Both the position numbers and the translations under genes were made by a program. This document shows positions 18,001-29,700 of a DNA stretch of 57,482 nt, in pieces; position 1 is the stretch's first letter, and each line of letters opens with the position of its first letter. Source of the stretch: Candidatus Enterococcus huntleyi. GTDB lineage: Bacteria > Bacillota > Bacilli > Lactobacillales > Enterococcaceae. The DNA is taken from the NCBI RefSeq assembly GCF_009933175.1, contig NZ_MAEJ01000018.1, positions 1-57,482 of the forward strand, written 5' to 3'. The notes beneath the pieces are model-generated. The model did not search any database. It was given only the letters and a program-made list of their open reading frames with translations, and was not told the origin of the DNA.

Positions 18001-18656
18001 TCGACTATAAATCTAGCGGACGCACATTTGATGTAACGGAAGCTTATTATGGCATGGCAATGCAATTGCTGACTTATCTAGATGTCGCACTGATGGATGC
18101 GACACGTCTGACAGGACAAGATAAGGAAAAAGTTCATCCTGCAGGTGCTTTCTACCTCCATGTTCACAATCCAGTTTTGACTTCTGAAGAAACTATCGAA
18201 AAAGATACCCTCAAAAAATATAGTTATGATGGGGTATTTGTGGATGAGCCTAGCTTATTTCCAACATTGGACAATAGTCTAGAAGCGAAAGAATCATCCT
18301 TACTTTATCCAATAAAGAAAAATGCCAAAGAACTGTATCAGATGAATGCTCTGAGTAAGGATAAATTCTTTACCGAAGAAGAATTAACTCAATTTATGGC
18401 GCATAATCGAAAAAATATGCAAGAAGCTGGCGAGTCTATAAAATCTGGTGAAATTCAGTTAAATCCGGCATATAAAGATAAACAACGTATTGCTTGCCAG
18501 TACTGTCCATTTAGAAGTATTTGTACTTTCGATGTCATGTTGAAAGAGAATAATTACCATCGTTTAGAAAAACTAACCAAAGAACGTGCTTTACAAAAAA
18601 TTCAAGAAGAACAACAGATAAAATCTGACGATGAAGGAGGCCGCATAGATGGTTGA
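15081..18656 (+). CDS. rexB: ATP-dependent helicase/nuclease subunit B (RexB/AddB)
   Basis: 1191 residues. The N-terminal helicase-like region lacks Walker A (GSAKHDHEAS stands where AddB of Bacillus has a P-loop), as in streptococcal/lactococcal RexB. The C-terminal RecB-type nuclease has GKIDRLD and VVDYKSS. The iron-sulfur cysteines are Cys812, then Cys1139, Cys1142 and Cys1148 in a C-x2-C-x5-C arrangement, matching AddB. With RexA it resects double-strand breaks for recombination. GTG start with AAGGATG upstream. It overlaps rexA by 8 bp. Confidence 0.95.
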   Translation: MSLQFIIGSAKHDHEASIIKEANEWLSNNPKNEVYFLVPNYNKFEQEQAILSQLRHSQNLKTISTTRVQVFSFYRLAWFFLQQTTLLSGNELSEAGAAMIFRQILEKEQEQLTVFRGEVNKTGFIQQLYSLYMELKGGNIAPEDLKFVGTKPQTNSEETVKDVDQQLKLADLHFLFSKFEEELVKRDILSPDVLDLLINYLPTLDLEHTKFIVSGFSHFNGQEHQLVATLMTYSHLTLALILDKSYPTEKPHPLNLFRETGELYYRLKQVANAQKVPTFMDKTAPVKNRRPEFEALDNSWVATQNQESFEKKTLENNQAIHIWKADTPTVEVQQVAVEIRRLVVEEGYRYRDIQLLTGEVDLYKQLIEPTFNQMSIPCYIDEDQLMEQHPLVEFLNSLFAIDRYHYRQADVFRFLRTELFLPEKNEQDWEEQRDTFRRQVDITENVALAYNFQGSFWTRERDWHFISYDFESESLNESDSLETISNTVRKLLQSRLPEFFTAIKEAKTGGQAATILYQFLVNAGVESQLVAWRDQEVTRGNLEAARNHEQTWAALIDLLDEYVIIYGNEAFDWRTFQDILASGLENLSYGKIPTAIDQVQVNKLDLARIDQEKITFALGLNEQVFPSQSETKGLLTSEERQLLNDRLEENQYLVDASSQSMAQKPFQAYLVFLSASEKLYLTFAANYDTKKNIRISPYVARISQYLGIPIQDRTALNLTSPLSEFVGTYRNLISSLNTLYRLSDEAKVNLPVNWQTIEKKLKNSAYRTIAEKVFSSRHYQNIPVSLSADLAGEIYGEDLYASISRMENFYNCQYKYFANFGLKLKERELYGLTPAATGDFYHEALDQFFKLLFSRNLLLTDLNEETRKEFTDEVLKSVFGEIRFDILASSARMNYIRYQLSQTIQKVAWALQKQSQRTGMTPLQTEILFGQIAGEKGIPGLELPLKNGGNLHLRGKIDRLDIAKTEDQTWLSVVDYKSSGRTFDVTEAYYGMAMQLLTYLDVALMDATRLTGQDKEKVHPAGAFYLHVHNPVLTSEETIEKDTLKKYSYDGVFVDEPSLFPTLDNSLEAKESSLLYPIKKNAKELYQMNALSKDKFFTEEELTQFMAHNRKNMQEAGESIKSGEIQLNPAYKDKQRIACQYCPFRSICTFDVMLKENNYHRLEKLTKERALQKIQEEQQIKSDDEGGRIDG

Positions 18657-21600
18657 AATTCCTAAAAAAGGGCCAAATGAAACGTATACGCCTCAACAAT
18701 GGCAAGCTATTTATGATGGTGAGGATAATCTACTTGTTTCAGCCTCTGCAGGATCTGGAAAAACGACTGTTTTAGTCCAGCGAGTAATTGAGAAGTTAAA
18801 GAATGGGACAAATATCGATGAATTATTAATTGTAACCTATACAGAAGCTGCTGCAAGAGAGATGAAGGAACGAATCCAGCAAGCATTACAAGAAGCTAGC
18901 CGAACGGCGACTAAAGAAAGCGATAGACAGCATTTTACCCGCCAATTATTGCTATTACCCACGGCTTCAATTTCAACTTTGCATGCCTTTTGTCTGACAG
19001 TCATTCGTCGCTTCTATTATTTAATTGATCTCGATCCTGTCTTTAGAATGCTAACAGATGAGACTGAGACTCTCTTGTTAAAAGAAGATGTTTGGGAAGA
19101 GTTACGGGAACAACTGTATGCAAAGGATGAAGCCTTATTTTATCAGCTGACCACTAATTTTTCCAATGACCGCAATGATAACGGCTTAACAGATATGGTC
19201 TTTTCATTGTACGAATTTGCTCGAGCGAACCCAGATCCAAAGGAATGGTTGCACTCGCTTGCTGATAATTACCGGGTAGAAGAGGGAGTCGAGCATTCTG
19301 CGCTGTATCAGAACTACCTTCGTCCCCAAATTATCAATCAGCTAACTGCTACTATAAATAGTTATGAAAAGATGGTAGAAGTTGCTCAAGTAACTGGCTT
19401 AGAGAAAGTTCATGCCTTAGTTTCTGATGAAAAAGAAAGTTTAGAAGGATTCTTGCTCGCGGTTCAAAATAATCAACTTGATGAAGCCTATCGCTATGTC
19501 GAATCGCTTGTTTTTGAACGCTATCCTTCTATTAGAAAAGAAGAGTTAAAACCTTATTCAGTCGAAGTCAAAGGCTATCGTGACAAAGCAAAAAAAGGCA
19601 TCGAAAATCTCATCAAATCGTTTTTCAGTGTATCACCAGATAAGATGAAAGAGTTGATGACTCAATCTTTACCACTCGTTGAATTAATGGGTGAGGTGAC
19701 GGCTTTATTCATGACTAGCTATCACCAAAGAAAACTCGAAAAAGGCGTTTTAGATTTCAACGATTTAGAACATTTTACCTTACAAATTTTAGCGACCGTT
19801 ACCGATGGCGTCTGGCAAGCAACTGAAGCTTCTGATTATTATCGAAAGAAATTTAAAGAAGTGATGGTGGATGAATACCAAGATGTCAACAGACTGCAAG
19901 AAAATCTGTTGTATTGGTTAAGGGAGCCAGATGATACAAAGGGCAACATGTTTATGGTGGGGGACGTGAAACAATCTATTTATTCATTTAGACTAGCTGA
20001 TCCAACGCTATTTATCGAGAAGTATACGGCATTCAAAGATGAGCAAGGTGGCCGTAGAATTATTTTGGCAGAAAATTTTCGTTCGCGCTCTGAAGTGTTA
20101 GATTTTACTAATCTAGTATTTGAACAATTGATGGATGAAGAAGTTGGACAGATTGAATATGATCAAGCAGCTAAACTAGTGTATGGTTTCCCGGTATTCC
20201 CTGAAAGTCAAACGTTCAAGCCTGAACTCTTAATATATGAGAAAGAACAGGAAATCACTGAGGAAAGTCTACTTCCTACTGAATTTATAGAGGATAAAAC
20301 GGAAGGTGAATTGTATGTAACAGGCTTGAAGATTCGTAAGTTAATTGATTCAGAATTCATGATCTATGATAAAAAGGCCAAGGAAAATCGACCGGTTACG
20401 TATAAAGATATCGTCCTATTAACCCCGACTAAAAAGAATAACTTAGCGATACTAGACGTTTTTAAAACATTAGCTATTCCAGTAGAAGTCAATGATGCAC
20501 AAAATTATTTCCAAGCAACAGAAATTCGGATTATGATTTCCTTATTACAAATTATTGACAATCCGTTTCAGGATATTCCACTTGTAGCTGTCTTGCGTTC
20601 GCCAATCGTCGGTTTACTTGAAGATGAGTTGGCTAAAATTCGACTAGTCGATAAGAAAAATAGTTTTTATGAGGCTGTTTGTCTATATGAAGAGCATAAA
20701 ACTGATGAATTATCTCACAAGTTATCAAACTTCTTAAATCAATTATCTTCTTGGCGTGAACTTGCCAGACGGGAGCCCTTAGCGACTTTACTTTGGACTA
20801 TTTATGATGAAACTGCATACCTTGATTATGTAGCTGGTTTACCTGTAGGTAGTCAACGACAAGCCAACTTAATCGCTCTGGTAGATCGGGCGAAGGCCTA
20901 TGAACAAAGTAGTTTCCGTGGTTTGTATCAATTTGTTCGTTTCATCGAAAAGATGCAAGAAAAGGATAAGGATTTAGCTGAACCGTTGACTATTACTGAA
21001 GAGAATGCAGTACGTGTGATGACGATTCACGCCAGTAAAGGGTTAGAATTCCCCGTGGTCTTTTTACTAGACATGAGCAAACAATTTAATTTGCAGGATG
21101 TTAAGGCACGTTACATGTTCGAAGAAAATATTGGTGCTGGAATACGTTATTTAACGCCAGATACTCGCGTGTTATACGATACATTACCTTATCAAGCGAT
21201 TAAACAAGTCAAAACAATTAAACTTTTATCAGAAGAGATGAGAAAATTATATGTTGGCTTGACTCGTGCGGAACAAAAATTATATTTAGTCGGCTCGTAT
21301 AAGAATAAAGCAGATACCCTAAAAGCTTGGTCAGAAGCCTATGAGCAACAAGAACTTGTCCTAGATGCGGCTTCCCGAATTAAAAGTCAAGGAAGTTTAT
21401 TGACTTGGATTGGAATGACCTTGATGAGGCATCCAGCGATGAAGCAGTACGACGAAAATTATCAGCCGTATGTCCCCTTACAAGAACATCCCGGTGATTT
21501 TTCGATTGACTGGATTACACCAGCTCAAATTGCTGAGAAGATGCAGAATTATAGTCAAAAACCCCTGGAAAAAGGGCAGGAAAACCAAGTTGAACTGGCT

Positions 21601-22380
21601 AAAGGAGACCTTCAAAAAGTCGCACAACGTTTGGATTATCGTTATGAATATGACGCAGCAACCCAGACAACTAGTTATCAATCTGTTTCAGAAATCAAAC
21701 GGTTATTTGAAGATCCAGATGAGAACCAAACAGCTAAATTAACTTGGGAAAGTCATGAGGAAAAAGCCTTAAACCAACGATTCCGTTACACCGAAGAAAC
21801 GCTGGCTAAACCTAAATTTCTCAATCAAGAACAAGTGATCACAGGAGCAGCGATTGGAACGGCAACCCATTATATTTTACAGCTATTGCCTATTGATCGA
21901 GTACCTTCTGAAAAAGATATCGAAGAATTGATTATGGAACTGGTCCAAAAACGTTTAATTGCGGAGGAGATTGCCAAAAGAATTGATCGAAAGACGATTC
22001 TTTGGTTCTATCAAACTATATTAGCTGATGAGTTAATCGCAAATTCTGCGTTGGTTAAGAGGGAGCAGCCATTCTCAACCTTGGTTCCTGCTGATGAGAT
22101 ATTTACTGACTATCCGACAAATCAAGATGATTTATTAATTCACGGAATCATCGATGGCTATTTAGAAAAAGAAGATGAGATAATCTTGTATGATTTTAAA
22201 ACAGATACTGTTTCAAAAAATAATCAACAACAAGAAATTAATGAGATTAGTCAACGTTATTTAGGACAATTACGACTGTATCAAAAATCATTGAGTGATG
22301 CATTAAATAAGCCGGTCACAAAGGTCTATTTAATCCTATTAGCGATTCAAGAGGTTGTTGATGTAACCGAAAAATTATAA
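18649..22380 (+). CDS. rexA: ATP-dependent helicase/nuclease subunit A (RexA/AddA)
   Basis: 1243 residues: a UvrD-like 3'-5' helicase with Walker A ASAGSGKTT (32-40) and Walker B/motif II VMVDEYQDVN. Further motifs are GDVKQSIYSFRLADP, ENFRSRSEVLDF, VMTIHASKGLEFPVVF and YVGLTRAEQKLYLVG. The C-terminal nuclease domain has IIDGYLEKEDEIILYDFKTD. It forms the RecBCD-equivalent complex with RexB. AAGGAGG lies inside the end of rexB, so the two are translationally coupled. Confidence 0.96.
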   Translation: MVEIPKKGPNETYTPQQWQAIYDGEDNLLVSASAGSGKTTVLVQRVIEKLKNGTNIDELLIVTYTEAAAREMKERIQQALQEASRTATKESDRQHFTRQLLLLPTASISTLHAFCLTVIRRFYYLIDLDPVFRMLTDETETLLLKEDVWEELREQLYAKDEALFYQLTTNFSNDRNDNGLTDMVFSLYEFARANPDPKEWLHSLADNYRVEEGVEHSALYQNYLRPQIINQLTATINSYEKMVEVAQVTGLEKVHALVSDEKESLEGFLLAVQNNQLDEAYRYVESLVFERYPSIRKEELKPYSVEVKGYRDKAKKGIENLIKSFFSVSPDKMKELMTQSLPLVELMGEVTALFMTSYHQRKLEKGVLDFNDLEHFTLQILATVTDGVWQATEASDYYRKKFKEVMVDEYQDVNRLQENLLYWLREPDDTKGNMFMVGDVKQSIYSFRLADPTLFIEKYTAFKDEQGGRRIILAENFRSRSEVLDFTNLVFEQLMDEEVGQIEYDQAAKLVYGFPVFPESQTFKPELLIYEKEQEITEESLLPTEFIEDKTEGELYVTGLKIRKLIDSEFMIYDKKAKENRPVTYKDIVLLTPTKKNNLAILDVFKTLAIPVEVNDAQNYFQATEIRIMISLLQIIDNPFQDIPLVAVLRSPIVGLLEDELAKIRLVDKKNSFYEAVCLYEEHKTDELSHKLSNFLNQLSSWRELARREPLATLLWTIYDETAYLDYVAGLPVGSQRQANLIALVDRAKAYEQSSFRGLYQFVRFIEKMQEKDKDLAEPLTITEENAVRVMTIHASKGLEFPVVFLLDMSKQFNLQDVKARYMFEENIGAGIRYLTPDTRVLYDTLPYQAIKQVKTIKLLSEEMRKLYVGLTRAEQKLYLVGSYKNKADTLKAWSEAYEQQELVLDAASRIKSQGSLLTWIGMTLMRHPAMKQYDENYQPYVPLQEHPGDFSIDWITPAQIAEKMQNYSQKPLEKGQENQVELAKGDLQKVAQRLDYRYEYDAATQTTSYQSVSEIKRLFEDPDENQTAKLTWESHEEKALNQRFRYTEETLAKPKFLNQEQVITGAAIGTATHYILQLLPIDRVPSEKDIEELIMELVQKRLIAEEIAKRIDRKTILWFYQTILADELIANSALVKREQPFSTLVPADEIFTDYPTNQDDLLIHGIIDGYLEKEDEIILYDFKTDTVSKNNQQQEINEISQRYLGQLRLYQKSLSDALNKPVTKVYLILLAIQEVVDVTEKL

Positions 22381-22437
22381 GTTGGTAAATAATTTCTAAG
22401 CAAACCAACTTACAAAAGGTAAGCCTTATGATATACT
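22379..22437 (+). promoter_or_regulatory. HxlR promoter with inverted repeats
   Basis: TTACAA (22410-22415), a 16-bp spacer and TATACT (22432-22437). An exact inverted pair AAGTTGGT/ACCAACTT (22379-22386, 22404-22411) abuts the -35. CTTAC-AAAAG-GTAAG overlaps it and resembles a winged-helix operator. Autoregulation by the HxlR protein is inferred. Confidence 0.55.
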
Positions 22438-22459
22438 TATTTGTACGAGGTGAGGGAGA

Positions 22460-22804
22460 ATGGAACAAGTAAATTATAGTGAGTTTAAACTCTGTCCAAA
22501 ATTCGAAAAGACTTTTTCTATTTTAGGAAAAAAATGGAATGGGTTAATCATTGATGTGCTATTGGAAAATGGGCCGCAACGGTTTGTTGATTTAGCCAAT
22601 AAAATCCCCATGGTTAGCGACCGCGTATTAGTGGAACGTTTGAAAGAGTTAGAAAAAGAAAAAATTGTCACCAGAAATATTTCTTGCCAAGAATCTAGTC
22701 GCTCAGAATATATGCTCACTGAAAAAGGGGCAGATTTAGAAGAATCAATGAGACAATTGCAAAGTTGGAGTGAACGTTGGGTAACTAAAGAAGAATGTAG
22801 TTGA
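22460..22804 (+). CDS. HxlR-family winged-helix regulator
   Basis: 114 residues, the usual size. It begins near FKLCPKFEKTFSILGKKWNGL, where the conserved Cys (residue 12, here C-P) is often redox-sensitive. The winged helix follows (PQRFVDLANKIPMVSDRVLVERLKELEKEKIV) and then wing and tail. HxlR proteins sense quinones, aldehydes or thiol stress. No target gene is adjacent, since pheST follows with its own promoter, so the target may be itself or elsewhere. GTGAGGGAGA precedes the ATG. Confidence 0.88.
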   Translation: MEQVNYSEFKLCPKFEKTFSILGKKWNGLIIDVLLENGPQRFVDLANKIPMVSDRVLVERLKELEKEKIVTRNISCQESSRSEYMLTEKGADLEESMRQLQSWSERWVTKEECS

Positions 22805-23074
22805 TTTACTTGATAAAATCTTGTACACTGTAATCAATTGGATAAGAAAAAATGTCGATGGAAAAGAGTAATTTGGCTGAGACTTATTAGGGAGATTTGT
22901 CATAGACTGAGAGCAAATCAAGTACTCGAAAAATGAAGTTCACTTCCGGAGTTTTGTCTATACTATATAGACCGGCGCGAGTCGTTAATAAATTAAGTGC
23001 GTAATGACTAGTCATTACGAATTAGGATGGTAACACGAGCCTTCGTTCCTTATTGGATACGAAGGCTTTTTTTC
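22801..23074 (+). promoter_or_regulatory. Phe T-box leader of pheST with promoter and terminator
   Basis: Promoter TTGATT (22801-22806), 17 bp, TACACT (22824-22829). The T-box core AATTAGGATGGTAACACGAG lies at 23020-23039. It is followed by the competing terminator stem GCCTTCGT (23039-23046)/ACGAAGGC (23059-23066) and TTTTTTT. A TTC Phe codon sits at 22940-22942 in AAGTTCAC, a plausible specifier on the 3' side of stem I. Uncharged tRNA-Phe would stabilise the antiterminator and raise synthetase expression. The fold was not computed. Confidence 0.88.
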
Positions 23075-23118
23075 GTTCATTTTTTCCAAAAGAAATTTTA
23101 GAGGAGGAAGAAGAAATT

Positions 23119-24162
23119 ATGTCTTTACAAGCACAATTAGAGTCATTAAAAAAAGAAACGCTAGAAAAAATATCAGCGACTGATGATCTTGCACAATTGA
23201 ACCAAATTCGTGTGGAAACATTAGGTAAGAAAGGGCCCATTACTGAAGTTCTTAGAGGAATGAAAGATTTATCGCCGGAAGAACGACCAATTGTTGGTGG
23301 ATTTGCCAATGAGATACGAGATTTACTAACTGCTGAGATTGAGAATAGAAAAGTCAGCTTAGAAGCGGTGGCTTTAAACAATGCTTTGGCTAAAGAAACA
23401 CTTGATGTTACCTTACCTGGAACAAAAGTTTATCATGGTACACGCCATGTATTAACTCAAATAATGGAAGAAATCGAAGATATCTTTATTGGAATGGGCT
23501 ATCAAGTGGTTGAAGGTTTTGAAGTTGAATCTGATCACTACAATTTCGAACGAATGAATTTGCCTAAAGATCATCCAGCGCGAGATATGCAAGATACCTT
23601 TTATATTTCTGATGAGATATTGATTCGTACGCATACATCGCCTGTTCAAGCTCGAACAATGGAAAAACATGATTTTTCAAAAGGGGCTTTACGAATGATT
23701 TCCCCAGGGAAAGTTTTCCGCCGCGATACAGATGATGCGACACATAGTCACCAGTTCCATCAAATTGAAGGATTAGTCATTGACAAAAATATTACAATGG
23801 GTGACTTAAAAGGCACACTTGAAGTGATGATGAAAAAAATGTTTGGTGAAGAACGAAATATCCGTTTACGTCCAAGTTATTTCCCATTTACCGAACCTTC
23901 TGTTGAAGTAGATGTTAGCTGCTTTAAGTGTGGTGGTGAAGGCTGTAATGTCTGCAAACACACTGGTTGGATTGAAATACTAGGGGCTGGCATGGTCCAT
24001 CCAAATGTCTTAGAAATGTCAGGAATTGACCCAGAAGTCTACACAGGTTTTGCCTTTGGATTAGGACCTGATCGTGTAGCAATGCTTCGTTATGGCGTAA
24101 ATGATATCCGTAATTTTTATCAAAATGATTTACGTTTCTTAAGTCAATTCAAGGGGGAATAA
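23119..24162 (+). CDS. pheS: Phenylalanyl-tRNA synthetase alpha subunit
   Basis: 347 residues from ATG 23119, which has AGAGGAGGAAG upstream; the frame is open further left only because it runs through the T-box terminator. An N-terminal coiled coil ([16 protein letters not shown]) is followed by the class II core with [54 protein letters not shown] and the terminal [17 protein letters not shown] motif 3. It is one half of the alpha2-beta2 enzyme charging tRNA-Phe. Confidence 0.97.
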   Translation: MSLQAQLESLKKETLEKISATDDLAQLNQIRVETLGKKGPITEVLRGMKDLSPEERPIVGGFANEIRDLLTAEIENRKVSLEAVALNNALAKETLDVTLPGTKVYHGTRHVLTQIMEEIEDIFIGMGYQVVEGFEVESDHYNFERMNLPKDHPARDMQDTFYISDEILIRTHTSPVQARTMEKHDFSKGALRMISPGKVFRRDTDDATHSHQFHQIEGLVIDKNITMGDLKGTLEVMMKKMFGEERNIRLRPSYFPFTEPSVEVDVSCFKCGGEGCNVCKHTGWIEILGAGMVHPNVLEMSGIDPEVYTGFAFGLGPDRVAMLRYGVNDIRNFYQNDLRFLSQFKGE

Positions 24163-24167
24163 TAAAT

Positions 24168-26588
24168 ATGTTAGTATCTTACAAATGGTTAAATGAATAT
24201 TTAGATTTATCAAATGTAACGCCTAAAGAGCTGGCTGATACGATGTCAGTAACGGGAATCGAAGTTGAAGGGATTGAAGTACCCGAGGACGGATTAAAGA
24301 AAATTGTCGTCGGTGAAGTTATGGAATGTATCCCTCATCCAGACTCAGATCACTTATCTGTCTGCCAAGTAGATATTGGCGAAGATGAGCTATCTCAAAT
24401 TGTTTGTGGTGCACCAAATGTGAAGCAAGGAATCAAAGTGATTGTTGCTTTACCTGGCTCAAGAATTACTGGGAATGTCAAAATTAAAAAAGGGAAAATG
24501 CGTGGACAAGTCTCTAATGGTATGATTTGTTCGTTAGAAGAACTTGGATTTTCAGATAGCGTTGTCCCAAAAGAATATTCTGAAGGTATCTATTATTTAC
24601 CAGCGGATGCAGTAAATGGTTCGCCAGTCTTCTCTTATCTAGAAATGGATGATTCGATTATTGAATTATCAATCACGCCTAACCGTGCGGATGCTTTATC
24701 TATCCGTGGTGTTGCACATGAAGTGGGCGCAATCTATCGTCAAAAGCCAGTATTTAATGATGAACCATTGATAGAAGACGCTAAAAAAGCCAGTGACAAA
24801 ATTGCTGTTTCCGTTACAGATACAGCTGATTCACCAGCTTACCAAATTCGAATTATTGAAAATGTTAAAATTGAACCAAGTCCGCAATGGTTGCAAAATC
24901 GTTTAATGAATGAAGGCATCCGACCAATCAATAATGTGGTGGATGTGACAAATTATATTTTACTGTTATTTGGACAACCACTGCATGCGTTTGACTATGA
25001 TAAGTTAGGCAGTCAAGAGATTCTGGTTCGTCGTGCAACTACTGGCGAAGAGCTTATCACTTTAGATGGCGAAACAAGAGAATTGACTGAAGAAAATATT
25101 GTCATTACAAATGGTACAAAACCAGTTGCCTTAGCTGGGGTCATGGGTGGCGCAAATTCTGAAATCACTGACGAAACTACCACGATTGCTTTGGAAGCTG
25201 CGATGTTTGATAAAGTTTCTATTCGTCGGACATCAAAACAGTTTAATCTTCGAAGCGAATCATCTTCACGCTTTGAAAAAGGGATAAACCAAGCGACGAT
25301 TGCCCAAGCAAATGAAGCGGCAGCAGCTTTGATTGCCAAACTTTCAGGCGGGACTGTTTTATCGGGAGCGGTTGAAGGAGCAACAATCACTGCAGAAAAC
25401 GTCGAAGTAACGATTGAATTAGAACGAATTAATCGTTATCTAGGTACTCAGTTATCTGTTGAAGAGGTCAATGAGCTACTTGATGCGTTACAATTTGACT
25501 ACAGTGTCGATGAAGAGCATTATTCAATCGTGATTCCACCACGTCGTTGGGATATCAAAATTGAAGCTGATATTATCGAAGAAGTGGCTCGTATCTATGG
25601 CTATGATCGTTTGCCTTCAACTTTACCAAGTGGCGAAACCGTCGCGGGAAGTTTAACGAAGGAACAATCGTTGACAAGAAAAGTTCGCTCAATTCTTGAG
25701 GGTAGTGGGGCAAGTGAAGCAATTAGTTATGCATTAACTACTGAAGAAAAATCGAGTCAATTCCAAATGAAAGAAAGTCAGTTAACTCGTTTGGACTGGC
25801 CGATGAGTGAAGATCGTTCGGTGTTAAGAATGAATTTAATCAGTGGTTTATTAGACGATGTTGCTTATAATGTAGCTCGTAAAAATACGAATATCTCATT
25901 CTACGAAATCGGAAATGTATTTTATCAGAATAATGATTCTAAGAAGCATTTACCGTTAGAAGAAAATCATTTAGGTTTAGCAATTACAGGTCTTTGCGCA
26001 GTCAAAGATTGGCGCCAAAAAGATCAGAAAGTTGATTTTTATACGCTTAAAGGAATCTTAGAAAACTTGTTTGATGAGCTTTCTGTATCAGATAAGATTA
26101 GCTATCAGCCAACTACAGCGATGCCAGAAATGCATCCTGGAAGAACAGCTGACGTCTACTTTGGTGAAGAGAAAATCGGCTTTATCGGTCAAGTCCATCC
26201 GGCTGTAGCAAAAGCCTATGATATTCCTGAAACTTATGTGGCAGAATTAAATCTACATGGGCTATTAACAGCGGACAATACGGAATTTGTCTATCAAGCA
26301 GTTACAAAATTCCCGGCTGTTAGTCGTGATATTGCATTATTAGTTTCTGAAAAAGTTCTAAATCAAGCATTAGTAGAAACAATTACTCAGTCAGCAGGAA
26401 AATATTTAACGGCTATTCAACTTTTTGATGTTTACCAAGGAGATTCGATCGAGGCTGGTCATAAATCAATGGCCTACAGCTTAACTTTTGCTAATCCTGA
26501 AGCGACATTGACAGATGAGGAAATAAATAAAGCGATGGCAAAAGTAACAACTGCATTAACAGATCAGCACGGAGCAGTTATTCGTTAA
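24168..26588 (+). CDS. pheT: Phenylalanyl-tRNA synthetase beta subunit
   Basis: 806 residues. The order is an EMAP/tRNA-binding OB-like domain (about 40-155, with [15 protein letters not shown]), the B3/B4 editing domain (about 210-400), B5 domains, a class II-like catalytically silent core, and the C-terminal ferredoxin-fold anticodon-binding domain ([18 protein letters not shown] onward). It lies 5 bp after pheS, with GGGGGAATAA as ribosome site. It edits mischarged Tyr-tRNA-Phe in the family. Confidence 0.97.
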   Translation: MLVSYKWLNEYLDLSNVTPKELADTMSVTGIEVEGIEVPEDGLKKIVVGEVMECIPHPDSDHLSVCQVDIGEDELSQIVCGAPNVKQGIKVIVALPGSRITGNVKIKKGKMRGQVSNGMICSLEELGFSDSVVPKEYSEGIYYLPADAVNGSPVFSYLEMDDSIIELSITPNRADALSIRGVAHEVGAIYRQKPVFNDEPLIEDAKKASDKIAVSVTDTADSPAYQIRIIENVKIEPSPQWLQNRLMNEGIRPINNVVDVTNYILLLFGQPLHAFDYDKLGSQEILVRRATTGEELITLDGETRELTEENIVITNGTKPVALAGVMGGANSEITDETTTIALEAAMFDKVSIRRTSKQFNLRSESSSRFEKGINQATIAQANEAAAALIAKLSGGTVLSGAVEGATITAENVEVTIELERINRYLGTQLSVEEVNELLDALQFDYSVDEEHYSIVIPPRRWDIKIEADIIEEVARIYGYDRLPSTLPSGETVAGSLTKEQSLTRKVRSILEGSGASEAISYALTTEEKSSQFQMKESQLTRLDWPMSEDRSVLRMNLISGLLDDVAYNVARKNTNISFYEIGNVFYQNNDSKKHLPLEENHLGLAITGLCAVKDWRQKDQKVDFYTLKGILENLFDELSVSDKISYQPTTAMPEMHPGRTADVYFGEEKIGFIGQVHPAVAKAYDIPETYVAELNLHGLLTADNTEFVYQAVTKFPAVSRDIALLVSEKVLNQALVETITQSAGKYLTAIQLFDVYQGDSIEAGHKSMAYSLTFANPEATLTDEEINKAMAKVTTALTDQHGAVIR

Positions 26589-26653
26589 TTATTAGAAGAG
26601 CGCACCCATACAGATTGTCTAATGGTACCAGATAAATAAAGATGATAAAAAAG

Positions 26654-26698
26654 AAGATCCCACTGATTAAATTAGATTTAGTCAGTGGGATCTTTTCG
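26654..26698 (+). terminator. Strong intrinsic terminator after pheST
   Basis: A perfect 13-bp stem AAGATCCCACTGA (26654-26666)/TCAGTGGGATCTT (26682-26694), followed by TTTTC. It is strong in either direction. Confidence 0.9.
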
Positions 26699-26737
26699 TA
26701 TGGCTTTTTAGCATGCCAGTTTATTTGATTTTTCTAA

Positions 26738-26771
26738 CCTGTTAGAAGCTAGTACAAGATCAGCTAACAGG
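26738..26771. repeat. Inverted repeat between pheT and trpS
   Basis: CCTGTTAG (26738-26745) and CTAACAGG (26764-26771) are exact inverted copies just past the end of leftward trpS. On that strand the following bases are A-rich rather than T-rich, so it is not a classical terminator, but it could protect the trpS 3' end. Confidence 0.45.
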
Positions 26772-26794
26772 CTAATTTTCGTCTGTTTTGCAAA

Positions 26795-28114
<1,320 letters not shown>

Positions 28115-28852
28115 ATGGCTATGATCGAGTTTAAAAATGTAGAGAAATATTATGGTAAATTTCATGCATTGAAAACAATCGATTTATCCCTTGAAAAAGG
28201 TGAAGTCGTGGTTGTGATTGGGCCCTCTGGTTCAGGGAAAAGCACCATGCTTCGTTGCATCAATGGATTAGAAACAATTACATCAGGTGAATTATTAATT
28301 AATGACCAGAATATCCGAGGGAAAAATGTCAAATTGACAGAGGTGCGCAAAAACATCGGTATGGTCTTTCAACATTTTAATTTATACCCAAATAAAACCG
28401 TGTTAGAAAATATCACGTTAGCACCGATAAAAGTTCTGAAACAGGATGAAGCAACTGCAATCAAAAATGCTGAGAAGTTTTTAGCGAAAGTTGATATGTT
28501 AGATCGAAAAGATTCTTATCCATCAATGCTTTCTGGTGGGCAACAACAGCGTGTGGCTATCGCTCGTGGTTTAGCAATGAATCCTGCGATGCTTCTTTTT
28601 GATGAGCCGACTTCTGCATTGGATCCTGAGATGATTGGCGACGTACTGAATGTTATGAAAAAATTAGCACGCGATGGCATGTCTATGATTGTAGTGACCC
28701 ACGAAATGGGCTTCGCGAAAGAAGTTGCTGATCGAGTAATCTTCATGGCCGAAGGGGAAGTCCTAGAAGATAGTCGAGATGTGAACGGCTTCTTTGAAAA
28801 TCCAAAAGAAGAACGGGCAAAACAATTTCTAAGTAAAATTATTAATCACTAA
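28115..28852 (+). CDS. glnQ: Polar amino acid ABC transporter ATPase (GlnQ-like)
   Basis: 245 residues. It has Walker [11 protein letters not shown] (about 34-43), Q-loop [18 protein letters not shown], signature [17 protein letters not shown], Walker [16 protein letters not shown] and H-loop VVTHEMGFA. The Q-loop and post-signature sequences are those of glutamine/glutamate/aspartate importers. It is the first gene of a four-gene operon with binding protein and two permeases. Confidence 0.92.
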   Translation: MAMIEFKNVEKYYGKFHALKTIDLSLEKGEVVVVIGPSGSGKSTMLRCINGLETITSGELLINDQNIRGKNVKLTEVRKNIGMVFQHFNLYPNKTVLENITLAPIKVLKQDEATAIKNAEKFLAKVDMLDRKDSYPSMLSGGQQQRVAIARGLAMNPAMLLFDEPTSALDPEMIGDVLNVMKKLARDGMSMIVVTHEMGFAKEVADRVIFMAEGEVLEDSRDVNGFFENPKEERAKQFLSKIINH

Positions 28853-28872
28853 TACGAAGAAGGAGGGTATCT

Positions 28873-29688
28873 ATGAAATTCTTAAAGTCAACTCTTTCAG
28901 TTTTGGCAATGGGACTTCTTCTATTTACACTTGCAGCTTGTAAGGTAACCAGCGTAGCGAATGAGGACATCATGGAACGAACAGAGAAATCACCTGAAAT
29001 CGTCTGGGGCGTAAAATATGATACACGCCTTTTCGGTATGATGAATGTAGCTACAAGCGAAGTAGAAGGATTCGATATTGATATAGCAAAAGAAATTACC
29101 AAGGAAATACTAGGTGAGGATGCAAAAGCAACCTTTGTCGAGGTGACTTCTAAAACCCGTATCCCACTGCTAAAAAATGGGAATATTGATGCCATCATCG
29201 CAACGATGACCATTACTGATGAACGAAAAAAGCAGGTGGATTTCTCAGATGTATACTTTGATGCTGGGCAATCACTGCTTGTTAAAAAAGGAAGCAAAAT
29301 AACACGTGTAGAGGATTTGAATGGCGAAACAACCGTACTTGCCGTGAAAGGCTCCACGTCAGCTATTAATATCCGTGAGCATGCACCCGATGCAAAAATT
29401 CTGGAGTTAGAGAATTATGCAGAGGCCTTTACTGCACTTCAATCGGGACAAGGCGATGCCATGACGACTGATAATGCTATTTTATTAGGGATGGCCTCAG
29501 AAAATCCTGATTATACATTGGTTGGTGGAAATTTCACCAAAGAACCCTATGGAATTGCAATAGACAAAGGACAGACAGATTTTACGCAAGCTGTTAATCA
29601 AGCATTAACAGAGATGCATAAAAATGGAACCTATGACAAAGTTTACAAAAAATGGTTCCCTGATACCACAGATGGAAAAGTTGAGTAA
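28873..29688 (+). CDS. Amino acid ABC transporter substrate-binding lipoprotein
   Basis: 271 residues. The signal peptide ends at lipobox LAAC (Cys23), so it is membrane-anchored. Periplasmic-binding-protein family 3 features are FDIDIAKEI, then DAIIATMTITDERKKQVDFSDVYF, LAVKGSTS and EPYGIAI. The R-K-x-x-V-D-F-S motif is typical of glutamate/glutamine/aspartate binders; the exact ligand is unknown. The order ATPase, binding protein, permease, permease matches Glu/Gln systems. Confidence 0.92.
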   Translation: MKFLKSTLSVLAMGLLLFTLAACKVTSVANEDIMERTEKSPEIVWGVKYDTRLFGMMNVATSEVEGFDIDIAKEITKEILGEDAKATFVEVTSKTRIPLLKNGNIDAIIATMTITDERKKQVDFSDVYFDAGQSLLVKKGSKITRVEDLNGETTVLAVKGSTSAINIREHAPDAKILELENYAEAFTALQSGQGDAMTTDNAILLGMASENPDYTLVGGNFTKEPYGIAIDKGQTDFTQAVNQALTEMHKNGTYDKVYKKWFPDTTDGKVE

Positions 29689-29700
29689 GGAGGAGAGACA

